Below are positions 1-7,018 of a stretch of DNA of 8,462 nt, one piece after another. The position numbers and the translations under genes were made by a program. The notes under the pieces are model-generated. The model was not told the origin of the DNA, ran no database searches, and worked only from the letters and a program-made list of their open reading frames with translations. The stretch lies in NCBI GenBank assembly GCA_964440405.1, contig CAYTSB010000039.1:1-8462 (forward strand), written 5' to 3'. This DNA is from DAOSVX01 sp964440405. GTDB taxonomy: Bacteria > Bacillota_I > Bacilli_A > RF39 > UBA660. Numbering within the stretch: the stretch's first letter is position 1; every line of letters starts with the position of its first letter.

Positions 1-39
1 GTTGAAACAACAGTACCAAGTGGAACTCCAAGCGTTTAA
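1..39 (+). CDS. C-terminal end of an upstream late gene (probably major tail protein), partial
   Basis: Frame 1 reads VETTVPSGTPSV followed by TAA at 37-39. The T/S/P/G-rich tail ending just before a terminator and a tail assembly chaperone gene fits the C-terminus of a major tail tube protein, which usually sits here in siphovirus genomes. Frame 2 is also open, up to a TGA at 44-46, but it uses codons such as ctc, gcg and cag that are scarce in the neighbouring genes, whereas frame 1 uses the common ones. Only 12 residues are visible, so the product is inferred from position alone. Confidence 0.45.
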   Translation, partial: VETTVPSGTPSV

Positions 40-44
40 AAAGT

Positions 45-80
45 GAGGGGGTAGATTAATTTCTATCCCTTTGTTTTTGT
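45..80 (+). terminator. Rho-independent terminator after the upstream late gene
   Basis: The arms 48-55 (ggggtaga) and 62-69 (tctatccc) pair over 8 bp with one G-U pair around a 6-nt loop (ttaatt). Weaker pairs extend the stem outward to about 45/72. A T-rich tract (tttgtttttgtatt) follows. The hairpin begins 6 nt after the stop of the upstream gene. A terminator between the abundant major tail protein and the scarce chaperone gene would lower downstream expression by partial read-through. No convincing promoter was seen between it and the start at 120. Confidence 0.75.
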
Positions 81-119
81 ATTAGAAATAAAAAAAGAAA
101 AGGAAAGTGAAGAAATAAA

Positions 120-500
120 ATGAAATTTTACGAATTAGAACTTGAAAATGAAACAATTGAATTAAGAATGACAACAACAAATGCGAAAGCACTTGAAAAT
201 AAAACAGGAAGAAGTATCTTTGATTTAGTTAGTGATATGTCAGTTACAAATATATCTAAAATGCTTATGTATTTGATGAAAGGCAAAAAAGAAAATGTAA
301 ACGAAAAAGAAGCAGATGAACTAGTTGATAAATTAGTTGATAATGGGTACACATACGAAAGAATTATGATGGAAGTAATATTTGAGGCGTTAGTGGTATC
401 GGGTTTTTTATCAAAAGAGCAACTAGAGGAAGCAAAGACTATGAAAGAGGAAGTCAAAGAGAAGAACAAAGAGAAAATTCTGGAAGATTTACAGAAATAA
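120..500 (+). CDS. Tail assembly chaperone, G-type protein
   Basis: This 126-aa acidic, mostly helical protein has the form of a Gram-positive siphovirus tail assembly chaperone: a short beta-like N-terminus (residues 2-17), then a TTxNAKALExKTG stretch (about 18-30), helices, a VSGF motif (93-96), and a Lys/Glu-rich C-terminal helix (98-126). It lies directly upstream of the tape measure gene, where G/GT chaperones lie in lambda-like phages. Such proteins bind the tape measure and recruit tail tube subunits, and they are normally absent from the finished virion. The start has a Shine-Dalgarno (aggaaag, 101-107) about 12 nt upstream. Codons 96-97 (TTT TTA) lie in a -1 slippery heptamer, so a fraction of ribosomes should leave this frame and make a longer GT product. 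Family assignment is by pattern and position, not by a search. Confidence 0.85.
   Translation: MKFYELELENETIELRMTTTNAKALENKTGRSIFDLVSDMSVTNISKMLMYLMKGKKENVNEKEADELVDKLVDNGYTYERIMMEVIFEALVVSGFLSKEQLEEAKTMKEEVKEKNKEKILEDLQK
404..410 (+). promoter_or_regulatory. Candidate -1 ribosomal frameshift slippery site (T_TTT_TTA)
   Basis: The heptamer tttttta is phased exactly as X_XXY_YYZ in the G frame: T at 404, TTT at 405-407 (Phe96), TTA at 408-410 (Leu97). A -1 slip moves ribosomes into the frame that is open from 386 to the stop at 791-793. It is the only canonical -1 heptamer that I found in correct phase within the 386-500 overlap. A GAGG at 384-387, about 16 nt upstream, could act as an internal Shine-Dalgarno stimulator, but that is speculative. 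No strong downstream stem-loop was evident. Confidence 0.65.
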
Positions 501-550
501 TTGAAAGACTGTATAAAAATGGTCTAGAAATAGGCTTAAAACACAATGAA

Positions 551-793
551 ATGTATGATATGACACTTAAAGAACTATCAGACACTTTAGAATATCGTAA
601 AAAGGGTATGGCTTATGAATTATGGAAACAAGCAGTATTAACGACAATGGGAATAGCAGACTTACTTAAAGATAAGAAAAGCAAGGCTATATTTCCTAAT
701 AGTCCACAAGAGGCAAGTCCAGAACTTTATCCACCAAAGCCAAGTATTAAAATTAATGTTAATTTAAACAAAAAATATAACGAAAGGAGTTGA
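551..793 (+). CDS. Tail assembly chaperone T frame, probably made as a GT frameshift fusion
   Basis: From the first ATG the frame gives 80 aa, but it is open far upstream (no stop since 383-385) and continues sensibly there: GRFTEIIERLYKNGLEIGLK from 482 reads like the start of a T domain. The ATG at 551 has no recognisable Shine-Dalgarno. T frames of this class are usually expressed only by -1 frameshifting from the G gene. Slipping at 404-410 would give a product of about 224 aa (97 from G plus 127 from the -1 frame). The T domain shows two helical stretches (MTLKELSDTLEYRKKG and AYELWKQAVLTTMGIADLL) and a Pro-rich tail. Its stop is 6 nt before the tape measure ATG, and its last codons contain that gene's ribosome binding site. 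Role: links chaperone-coated tape measure to tail tube protein during assembly. Confidence 0.75.
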   Translation: MYDMTLKELSDTLEYRKKGMAYELWKQAVLTTMGIADLLKDKKSKAIFPNSPQEASPELYPPKPSIKINVNLNKKYNERS

Positions 794-799
794 TAAAAC

Positions 800-2611
800 A
801 TGGAAGAAAAATTTAGCGTATCGCTTGAACTGATGATACAGAAGTTTAAAGACGGAGCAAAAAAGGCTCAAGAAGTATCTCAAAATGTAGCAAGTAAGAT
901 TAAAGAGAATATGTCTGTTAATGTTGGAAGTAATGCTTTTAAAGGAATGAATGCAGAAAGTGAGTTGCTATTAAATAAAATAAATGATATTAAAGCTACC
1001 TTACAAATGGCAAATGATGATCCTAAATTACTGCCTAAACAAGATATTCTTGAAATGCGAGTTGAACTAGAAAAGTTAGAAAATCAATATAACAAGATAA
1101 ATCAAAGTAGCAATATGTTTAGTTCTTCTTTTAACAAAATACAAGATGGAATGAATAAATCACTTAAAAGTGCAAAGAGATTCACTTTATCACTATTTGG
1201 TATTCAGTCAGTATACAGAATGTTATCAAGAGCTAGTTCTTCTTATCTAGCACAAGATACTGAAACATCTCAAAAGATACAATCTGCGTGGATTGGCTTA
1301 GGTAGTATATTTGCACCTTTATTACAAACGATAGCAAACTTTGCTATTAAAGCAGTATCGTATATTAATGTGTTTATTAAGGCTTTAACTGGTACTGATT
1401 TTCTAGCAAATGCAATGGCTAAATCTATGAATAAAGCAAATAAAAGTGCGGGAGCATTGTCAAAAACACTTGCAGGGTTTGATGAAATTACTAACTTAGA
1501 TACTAGTGCAGGTGGAGCAAGTATAGATACAAGTTGGATAGATTCTTTTAAAAATGTGGAATTAGACCAAAATGTAGTAGCATGGCTTGAAAATATAGCA
1601 ACTATAATGAAACCTATTGTAGATTTTATAAAAGATGCTTTCACATGGATAATAGCAAATAAAGAAATCGCTATTGGGTTTATCATTGGTCTATCAGCTG
1701 CAATGGGAATATTAAGCGGTGCATGGCAAACGAAAATAATGGCTCTTGGAATTGGACTAGCAATAGCAGGAATAATTAAACTTGTTATAGAATTAATTGA
1801 GTGGATAAAAAATCCTTCGTGGGAACAATTTACAAAAGTTTTAGACGGTTTATCACTTGCTTTAATTGGAGTGGGAATTGCAATGATAGCATTTAATGCG
1901 ACGAATCCAGTGGGATGGATCATATTAGCAATTGGACTTGTAATAGAACTAGCATCATTAATTATTAAAAATTGGGATGTAATTAAAGAAAAGACAATGT
2001 CATTAATAAATTGGTTTAAAGAAAAATTTCCAACATTATTTTATGTTATTACAGAGCCGTTTAAAAATGCATGGAACATAATAAAAGGCGTATGGGATGG
2101 AGCAAAAACATATTTTAGTGGCATTAAAGATGTATTTGTTGGAATATTTACTTTAGACGGAAACAAGATAAAAAACGGCTTAAAGCAAATGCTACAAGGC
2201 ATGGGAAATGTAATATTAGCTTTTATTAGTGGCGTAATTAATGCGTTTTTAATTCCTGTTAATACAGCAATAAAATTAATAAATAAAATACCGGGAGTTG
2301 ATATTCCAACACTAAGAGTATCAATACCAAAAATACCAGCGTTTGAAGTAGGAACTGATTATGTTCCTAATGATATGTTGGCACAGATACACAAAGGAGA
2401 AGCAATTATTCCTAAAAAGTTTAATAGTGATGAATATGTTAAAAGAAGTGATGCGAATAATAATGTTGATGTTGTTAAAAAATTAGATGAATTAATTAAT
2501 AGAGTTGAAAATATAGAATTTAGTCCATATACAACTGTTAGAGATGTTGGAGAAGCAGGACAAAAATATAGAAATCAACAAAGTAGAATAATGGGAGAGG
2601 AGTTGGCATAA
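800..2611 (+). CDS. Phage tail tape measure protein
   Basis: This 603-aa protein sets tail length by spanning the tail tube and helps DNA delivery on infection. The N-terminal 150 residues are helical and coiled-coil-like. Hydrophobic, membrane-like stretches lie near residues 160-195, 289-305, 313-336, 350-365, 370-390 and 465-487. A WNIIKGVWDGAKTYFSGIKD-type stretch (about 425-444) is common in such proteins. The C-terminal part has the GTDYVPNDMLAQIHKGEAII segment (518-537), a conserved signature of Gram-positive tape measure proteins, then a helical tail. The Shine-Dalgarno aaaggag (783-789) is 10 nt before the ATG. No lytic transglycosylase or peptidase domain was recognised, which fits its modest size. 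At about 0.15 nm per residue, a rule of thumb, the tail would be near 90 nm. The stop overlaps the next start (TAATG). Confidence 0.93.
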   Translation: MEEKFSVSLELMIQKFKDGAKKAQEVSQNVASKIKENMSVNVGSNAFKGMNAESELLLNKINDIKATLQMANDDPKLLPKQDILEMRVELEKLENQYNKINQSSNMFSSSFNKIQDGMNKSLKSAKRFTLSLFGIQSVYRMLSRASSSYLAQDTETSQKIQSAWIGLGSIFAPLLQTIANFAIKAVSYINVFIKALTGTDFLANAMAKSMNKANKSAGALSKTLAGFDEITNLDTSAGGASIDTSWIDSFKNVELDQNVVAWLENIATIMKPIVDFIKDAFTWIIANKEIAIGFIIGLSAAMGILSGAWQTKIMALGIGLAIAGIIKLVIELIEWIKNPSWEQFTKVLDGLSLALIGVGIAMIAFNATNPVGWIILAIGLVIELASLIIKNWDVIKEKTMSLINWFKEKFPTLFYVITEPFKNAWNIIKGVWDGAKTYFSGIKDVFVGIFTLDGNKIKNGLKQMLQGMGNVILAFISGVINAFLIPVNTAIKLINKIPGVDIPTLRVSIPKIPAFEVGTDYVPNDMLAQIHKGEAIIPKKFNSDEYVKRSDANNNVDVVKKLDELINRVENIEFSPYTTVRDVGEAGQKYRNQQSRIMGEELA

Positions 2612-2994
2612 TGACTTTATGGGAAATAAAAGATACGAGTGGTGGAACTTATTATAAAATGCCAACCCCTTCTAAATTTAAAGTAGATTGGGAAGATTTA
2701 GATAATAATTCATATCGTTCAATTAATAGTGGAAATTTAATGGATAAAGTAGTTGGTAAATCTTGGTTAAAATGTGGTTTTGGGTATAATTGTTTAACTA
2801 AAACAGAAAGAAGATATATATTAGAAAGACTAAATAAAAATCCTATATATGTAAGAATAGAAGATGATGCAATATCAACAAGTGTTGTAGAACTTCAAAT
2901 GAGATGTAGCAAAAAAAATAGTGAAATGTTAGAAACAGGCGATTATACTTTGTCTTTTAATTTAGTTCAAAAAGTGAAAGTAAGTGGTCAATAA
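2611..2994 (+). CDS. Small tail protein after the tape measure (DUF6711-like, possibly a distal tail component)
   Basis: The 127-aa product is compact, soluble and probably beta-rich, with no signal peptide or membrane segment. Visible elements are an aromatic N-terminus (MTLWEIKD), a PTPSKFKVDWEDLD strand pair, and a C-terminal GDYTLSFNLVQK strand. It starts in a TAATG overlap with the tape measure stop behind a gggagaggag Shine-Dalgarno, and its own stop overlaps the next start. Small proteins at this position in gut Firmicutes phages are often annotated as tail proteins of DUF6711 type. I assign that from position and general look, with limited confidence. It is about half the usual length of a distal tail (Dit) protein, so it may be a reduced hub ring or a tail completion protein. 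Confidence 0.6.
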   Translation: MTLWEIKDTSGGTYYKMPTPSKFKVDWEDLDNNSYRSINSGNLMDKVVGKSWLKCGFGYNCLTKTERRYILERLNKNPIYVRIEDDAISTSVVELQMRCSKKNSEMLETGDYTLSFNLVQKVKVSGQ

Positions 2995-4646
2995 TGATAG
3001 AAGTATATTTTGATACAGTACTGATAGATTCAGACAATTATACTTTTTTAAGTAATGATTATAAACTATTTACTGATAATTTTAAATTAGGAAGTGTAGC
3101 AAGTAATAGTTTTAAATTAAGTGTAAATAAATCTGCTATAACAACTCATCCAACCAGTGTAAAAATTGAAGATGATAACACATCTTTTTATTTGGTAGTA
3201 GATAGTATTGTAGAAGATACTTATGTTTATACTTACACATTAACTGATAAGTTAGTAAACTTTAACTTTAATTATAATGCAAATACTATTATTCAGTCTA
3301 AAGTAGCTTTAGAAGAACCTTGTTATTTAAGTGATATATGGAAAGATATGTGTAGTCAAGCAAATGTTGACTATGATGACACTTATACATTTTTAAATGA
3401 TATAGAAGTAAATTGGTATGATAATACAATTCAAGCAAGAAAATACTTGTCTTATATTGCTGAATTACAAGGTGGATATGCTTGTATATTAGAAAATGGT
3501 AAACAATCATTTAAACCATATAAAAAAGCGTCTAGTAAGACAATAAATATTGATGAATGCTCCGATTTTATACTAGGAGAAAAGAAAACAATAACAAGAG
3601 TTATTTACGATAGTGGTACTGATGTGTGGGAATTTGGAAATGAAGATGGATCAACACTATATCTTGATAACACAAATGTTTTTATAACTAGTGAATCAAT
3701 GGTTGAGAATATATATGATTTAATAGTCAATTTTGAATTTTATATTGTTGAAGTACCTGATGCTCCTATGGATTCAAATGTAAGAGCAGGGGATATAATT
3801 ACATTTATTGATGGAGTTAATAGTTATGTTACTATTGCACAATACTCAATGACTTATGGTGGCGGTTGGATTGGAGGTTATTCTTTAAAAGTAGCTACAG
3901 ATAAACAAGAAGAAACGGCAGTAACAAAAACAAAAGAGCAAATAAAAAGTATTAAATCTACTGTAGACAGAGCAAATGCAACACTATCAATAATATCAGA
4001 ACAAACAGATGAAAACTCTTCAAAAATAGTAGGTTTGCAAATTTCAACTGATGCAATATCAAGTTCAGTAACTTCAATAGAAAGCGATATATCAACAATA
4101 GAAACTTCAATTACAACAATAGATGGAACAATTAATCAAATTAAAGTATCAGGCGGAAGTAATCTATTACGAAATACAGATTTAGTAGAAACAAGTGGAA
4201 CTGATTATTTGTATTGGACTGGTAGTTTATCAAGACAAACCAATATTAATGCTAAAAATGGTATTGATATACTATTGCAAGATGATACAGTTAGTCAAAA
4301 AATAACACTTGCTAATGGCAATTACATTATAGGGTTTAACTATGAGAGGTTAATAGCATTATCNNNNNNNNNNNNNNNNNNNNNNNNNNNNNNNNNNNNN
4401 NNNNNNNNNNNNNNNNNNNNNNNNNNNNNNNNNNNNNNNNNNNNNNNNNNNNNNNNNNNNNNNACAATAAATAAACTTGATGCTGATGGTATGAGAGTAT
4501 TAAACGCTTCAACTAATGAAGTAGTACAAGAATCAACTGATGAAGGTGGAGAGTTTAAGAAAATAGTGGCAAGAGAAAATTCTACTATTGCTGGATTATC
4601 AATTAATAAAGTTGGTACTCATGTTCAAATAAATGGGGTGTTATAA
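2994..4646 (+). CDS. Tail-tip / baseplate protein with coiled coil and carbohydrate-binding-like region (interrupted by an assembly gap)
   Basis: The first 300 residues look like a tail-tip hub domain of the prophage tail endopeptidase/Tal type: beta-rich, with NFKLGSVASNSFKLSVNK near 29-46 and a RAGDIITFIDG turn near 264-274. Residues about 311-385 form a Ser/Thr-rich heptad coiled coil (KEQIKSIKSTVDRANATLSI and on), typical of trimeric tail stalks. SGGSNLLRNTDLVETSGTDY (386-405) starts a jelly-roll, carbohydrate-binding-like domain that is cut by 100 N after residue 456. After the gap, TINKLDADGMRVLNAST to NGVL resembles the C-termini of phage tail-tip proteins. The frame matches on both sides if the gap is taken as exactly 100 nt, but a 100-N run usually means unknown length, so the true protein may be much longer. 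Start and stop both overlap neighbours (TAATG). No catalytic motif is visible. Confidence 0.8.
   Translation: MIEVYFDTVLIDSDNYTFLSNDYKLFTDNFKLGSVASNSFKLSVNKSAITTHPTSVKIEDDNTSFYLVVDSIVEDTYVYTYTLTDKLVNFNFNYNANTIIQSKVALEEPCYLSDIWKDMCSQANVDYDDTYTFLNDIEVNWYDNTIQARKYLSYIAELQGGYACILENGKQSFKPYKKASSKTINIDECSDFILGEKKTITRVIYDSGTDVWEFGNEDGSTLYLDNTNVFITSESMVENIYDLIVNFEFYIVEVPDAPMDSNVRAGDIITFIDGVNSYVTIAQYSMTYGGGWIGGYSLKVATDKQEETAVTKTKEQIKSIKSTVDRANATLSIISEQTDENSSKIVGLQISTDAISSSVTSIESDISTIETSITTIDGTINQIKVSGGSNLLRNTDLVETSGTDYLYWTGSLSRQTNINAKNGIDILLQDDTVSQKITLANGNYIIGFNYERLIALXXXXXXXXXXXXXXXXXXXXXXXXXXXXXXXXXXTINKLDADGMRVLNASTNEVVQESTDEGGEFKKIVARENSTIAGLSINKVGTHVQINGVL
4364..4463. other. Assembly gap (100 N)
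   Basis: The run of exactly 100 undetermined bases sits inside the carbohydrate-binding-like part of the tail-tip gene. A fixed 100-N run is the usual placeholder for a scaffold gap of unknown size, so coordinates downstream and the length of this gene are provisional. Confidence 0.99.
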
Positions 4647-6607
4647 TGATGAAGTTAAATATACAATTATTTGCAAGTGGAAACATAACTTTTGCAACTA
4701 GTGGAGCATTACAAGGTAAAATTGACTGGACATCAACTTCAAACGGTTCAACAGCAAATACTTCAACTGTAACTGCAAGAATATATGCAAGAAAAACAAC
4801 AAGCGTAACAACAACAGGTAGGTCTTGGAATGGAAATGTAAATATAGGTGGTAATAATCATACATACTCACAAATATATACAGGTGTATCAACTTCAATA
4901 GGAACAAGTTGGGTATTAATAGAAACATTTACAAACACAATTACTCATAATGATAATGGTTCAAAAACAATAACAATAAGTGGAAGTGTATCAGGACCAA
5001 GTGGAACTTCATTAGAGGGTGTAACTTCAAGCGGAAGTGGTAGTGCCGTATTAGATACAATACCAAGAGGTTCTATATTTAATTTTCCACCTAATATGAC
5101 ATATACAATAGGCGATGATATAGAAGTATTAATAACCAAATATGTAGATACTTATTATGACAATTTTAGTATATGGTTTGAATATGCTGATGGAACAGTT
5201 TCATCAAGTATTAATTTTGGTGAAATATTTAATGGAGATATTGTTTCTTTTACACCAGAACAATTAGATATGATTTATTCATTTTATTCAAATTTGAAAC
5301 AAGGAATAATAGTATTTTATTTAGCGACTTATATATATAGTGGATCAGATACAATAGTTGGAATAGATAGAATTTATAGAACTTGTTATATAACCGAAGC
5401 TAATCCTACATTTACTGATTTTGACTATGCAGATACTAACGCAACTACAACAGCATTAACTGGAGATAGTTCAATAATAGTAAGCAGATATTCAAATGTA
5501 AAAGTAGATGTACCAACTGGTAAAAAAGCAGTAGCAATTAAAGGTGCTACGATGACTAACTATAATGTTAATGGAAACTTAAGACCATACGCAGATCCAT
5601 TTACTTATACAATTAATGGTGTCAATGCAACAGAACTTATAGTCTATGCAATAGACAGTAGAAGTAATCAAACAAGAGTATCAAAAGCATTAAATGTAAA
5701 AGCATATACTGATTTGGTTAAATTAACACAAGGTGCAACAAGAGAAGATGGAATAGGTAGTCAAGTAACTTTTGATATAACTGGTACATATTGGAATAAT
5801 TCTTTTGGAAGTGTAACAAACAATGTAACAGCAACTTATAGATATAGAATAACAGGTACTACAACTTGGACAACAGGTCTAACAGCAATAACAATAGTTA
5901 AAAGTGGTGCTAACTTCTCATTTAACGGTGTTTTAAGAGGTGATTCATCCGATAATGGGTTTGAAATTGCTAACGGGTATGAAATAGAAATTATAGTAAG
6001 CGATAAACTAACAAGTAAAACATTTAATTGCAATATAAGTCCTTCATCACCAGCACTAGAAGTATATAAAAACAATGTATCACTAGGTGGAATATATGAT
6101 GAGGCACTAGATGGTAGAGTACAATTATTAGGTAAATATGTAGTAAGTGAAGAAAACTCACACGCTAAAATAGAAGATACACCTATAAATATAATTAATA
6201 ATTTAACAACTGCAAGTGCAGGATTAGGAATGCTAGACGCATATCAAGGTAAAGTATTAAATGATAAGTTTACACCTGTTGTACTCTATAATAATTCAAC
6301 AGGAACTAATGGTACAGTAACATTAAGTGAAACTTTTGCTAATTTTAGTTTTGTTGATGTTGTAATAAGTTTTGTGAATGCAAGTGGTATAAAAAATATT
6401 GTAAGAGTTTACAATACTGGAACAACAGTTGGTTTTGAAAATAGTTTTCATTTAAAAGATGACTATATGAATGTTTATTATAGAAGATATAGCATTTCTG
6501 GAACATCTATTACAGTTGTTGCAGGGCAATCTTATATGTGGGCTTCTTCTGGGTATGTTGGAGAATATAACAATCATTTTATTACAAAAGTTATAGGTTA
6601 TAGATAG
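4646..6607 (+). CDS. DUF859-like minor structural / receptor-binding tail protein
   Basis: This 653-aa Thr/Ser/Gly/Asn-rich beta protein opens with MMKLNIQLFA, a leader seen on many Firmicutes phage virion proteins. An N-terminal beta-sandwich follows (GKIDWTSTSNGSTANTSTVT, about 24-43, to VLDTIPRGS, about 135-143). The middle carries a DUF859-type segment (VKLTQGATREDGIGSQVTFD, 358-377; then NNSFG and YRYRITGTTTW). SLGGIYDEALDGRVQLLGKY lies at 479-498, a NNLTTASAGLGMLDAYQGK phage motif at about 518-536, and a terminal beta domain (about 543-653) ends in ITKVIGYR. DUF859 proteins are minor structural components near the tail tip of Gram-positive phages, probably contacting the host surface. 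Two tandem ATGs (4646 and 4649) give equally plausible starts; the first overlaps the previous stop. The gene is followed at once by a 27-codon ORF that repeats the terminal motif. Confidence 0.85.
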   Translation: MMKLNIQLFASGNITFATSGALQGKIDWTSTSNGSTANTSTVTARIYARKTTSVTTTGRSWNGNVNIGGNNHTYSQIYTGVSTSIGTSWVLIETFTNTITHNDNGSKTITISGSVSGPSGTSLEGVTSSGSGSAVLDTIPRGSIFNFPPNMTYTIGDDIEVLITKYVDTYYDNFSIWFEYADGTVSSSINFGEIFNGDIVSFTPEQLDMIYSFYSNLKQGIIVFYLATYIYSGSDTIVGIDRIYRTCYITEANPTFTDFDYADTNATTTALTGDSSIIVSRYSNVKVDVPTGKKAVAIKGATMTNYNVNGNLRPYADPFTYTINGVNATELIVYAIDSRSNQTRVSKALNVKAYTDLVKLTQGATREDGIGSQVTFDITGTYWNNSFGSVTNNVTATYRYRITGTTTWTTGLTAITIVKSGANFSFNGVLRGDSSDNGFEIANGYEIEIIVSDKLTSKTFNCNISPSSPALEVYKNNVSLGGIYDEALDGRVQLLGKYVVSEENSHAKIEDTPINIINNLTTASAGLGMLDAYQGKVLNDKFTPVVLYNNSTGTNGTVTLSETFANFSFVDVVISFVNASGIKNIVRVYNTGTTVGFENSFHLKDDYMNVYYRRYSISGTSITVVAGQSYMWASSGYVGEYNNHFITKVIGYR

Positions 6608-6611
6608 GAGG
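6606..6611 (+). promoter_or_regulatory. Perfect Shine-Dalgarno (AGGAGG) for the 27-aa ORF
   Basis: AGGAGG begins inside the fiber stop codon (TAG, 6605-6607) and ends 7 nt before the ATG at 6619, which is ideal spacing. It is among the strongest ribosome binding sites in the window and is the main reason to treat the very short ORF behind it as translated. Confidence 0.85.
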
Positions 6612-6618
6612 TATAAAG

Positions 6619-6702
6619 ATGTTAAAAGCAATAAATAAAACAATATATGGTGCAAGTAACACAAATGTTATTTATATAACAAGAGTAGAGGGTTACAGAT
6701 AA
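6619..6702 (+). CDS. 27-aa small ORF sharing the fiber's C-terminal motif
   Basis: The ORF encodes MLKAINKTIYGASN then TNVIYITRVEGYR, with a TAA at 6700-6702. It is preceded by an ideal AGGAGG and sits in the 111-nt space between the fiber and the first membrane protein of the lysis module. Its end (ITRVEGYR) aligns with the last eight residues of the upstream fiber (ITKVIGYR), and the DNA for this stretch matches at about 19 of 27 positions (6581-6607 against 6676-6702). It has no membrane segment and does not look like an XkdX-type small protein. It may be a remnant of an exchanged fiber tip, still translated because it kept or gained a ribosome binding site, or a small functional tail peptide. 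Function unknown. Confidence 0.6.
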   Translation: MLKAINKTIYGASNTNVIYITRVEGYR

Positions 6703-6718
6703 AAGAAAGGAATAGACT

Positions 6719-7018
6719 ATGCTAACAACAATACTAAATTATATAGTTACTGCTATAATAAGTGGTTTAATTGTATTTTTGGGAACACAAATCAAACAAA
6801 ACAAATCGTTAAAATGTAGCATTATAGCAATATTAAGAAGTAATATAGTAAGTGCATGTGAACAATATATTAAAGCAGGATATTTGCCTGATTATGCAAG
6901 GTACACAATTAACGAATTAGGAACTAATTATTGTAATTTAGGGGGAAATCACGGAATACAAGAGTTAATAACAAAAACAAATCAATTGCCTCCGATTAAA
7001 GAAAGGAAAGTAAAATGA
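6719..7018 (+). CDS. Small one-TM phage membrane protein, lysis-module accessory (holin-like)
   Basis: The 99-aa product has one N-terminal membrane segment (about residues 5-23, LNYIVTAIISGLIVFLG) followed by a charged cytoplasmic part. The latter holds an LRSNIVSACEQYIKAGYLPD helix (39-58), an LGTNYCNLGGNHGIQELI segment and a short LPPIKERKVK tail. Proteins of this pattern (one TM, then LRSxI...GxxPxYxxxxIxxxxxxYxxLGGN...LP) are common beside holins in gut Firmicutes phages and are often called holin or holin-associated. The Shine-Dalgarno aaagga (6706-6711) is 7 nt upstream. Its stop overlaps the holin start (ATGA), which suggests coupled translation. It may act as a second holin, an antiholin or a membrane anchor; the sequence does not decide. 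Confidence 0.75.
   Translation: MLTTILNYIVTAIISGLIVFLGTQIKQNKSLKCSIIAILRSNIVSACEQYIKAGYLPDYARYTINELGTNYCNLGGNHGIQELITKTNQLPPIKERKVK

Noticed and set aside
413..419. A_AAA_GAG as an alternative slippery heptamer
   Set aside because: Only the P-site codon could re-pair after a -1 slip; the A-site GAG cannot pair in the new frame, so it does not meet the X_XXY_YYZ rule.
551..793. T frame as an independent gene starting at ATG 551
   Set aside because: There is no Shine-Dalgarno before this ATG, and the frame continues upstream with a plausible T-domain sequence and a slippery site, so a frameshift fusion explains it better.
1270..1923. Long 217-codon minus-strand open frame inside the tape measure gene
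   Set aside because: It lies wholly antisense to a well-supported gene, has no ribosome binding site or recognisable domain, and is explained by the skewed codon use of an AT-rich coding strand.
3900..4360. Diversity-generating retroelement target in the tail-tip or fiber genes
   Set aside because: No reverse transcriptase, template repeat or characteristic variable-repeat end was seen in the window; the gap alone is not evidence of one.
4698..5139. Minus-strand open frames across the fiber gene (4698-4928, 4945-5139)
   Set aside because: They are low-complexity antisense shadows of the Thr/Ser-rich fiber codons, without ribosome binding sites or recognisable motifs.
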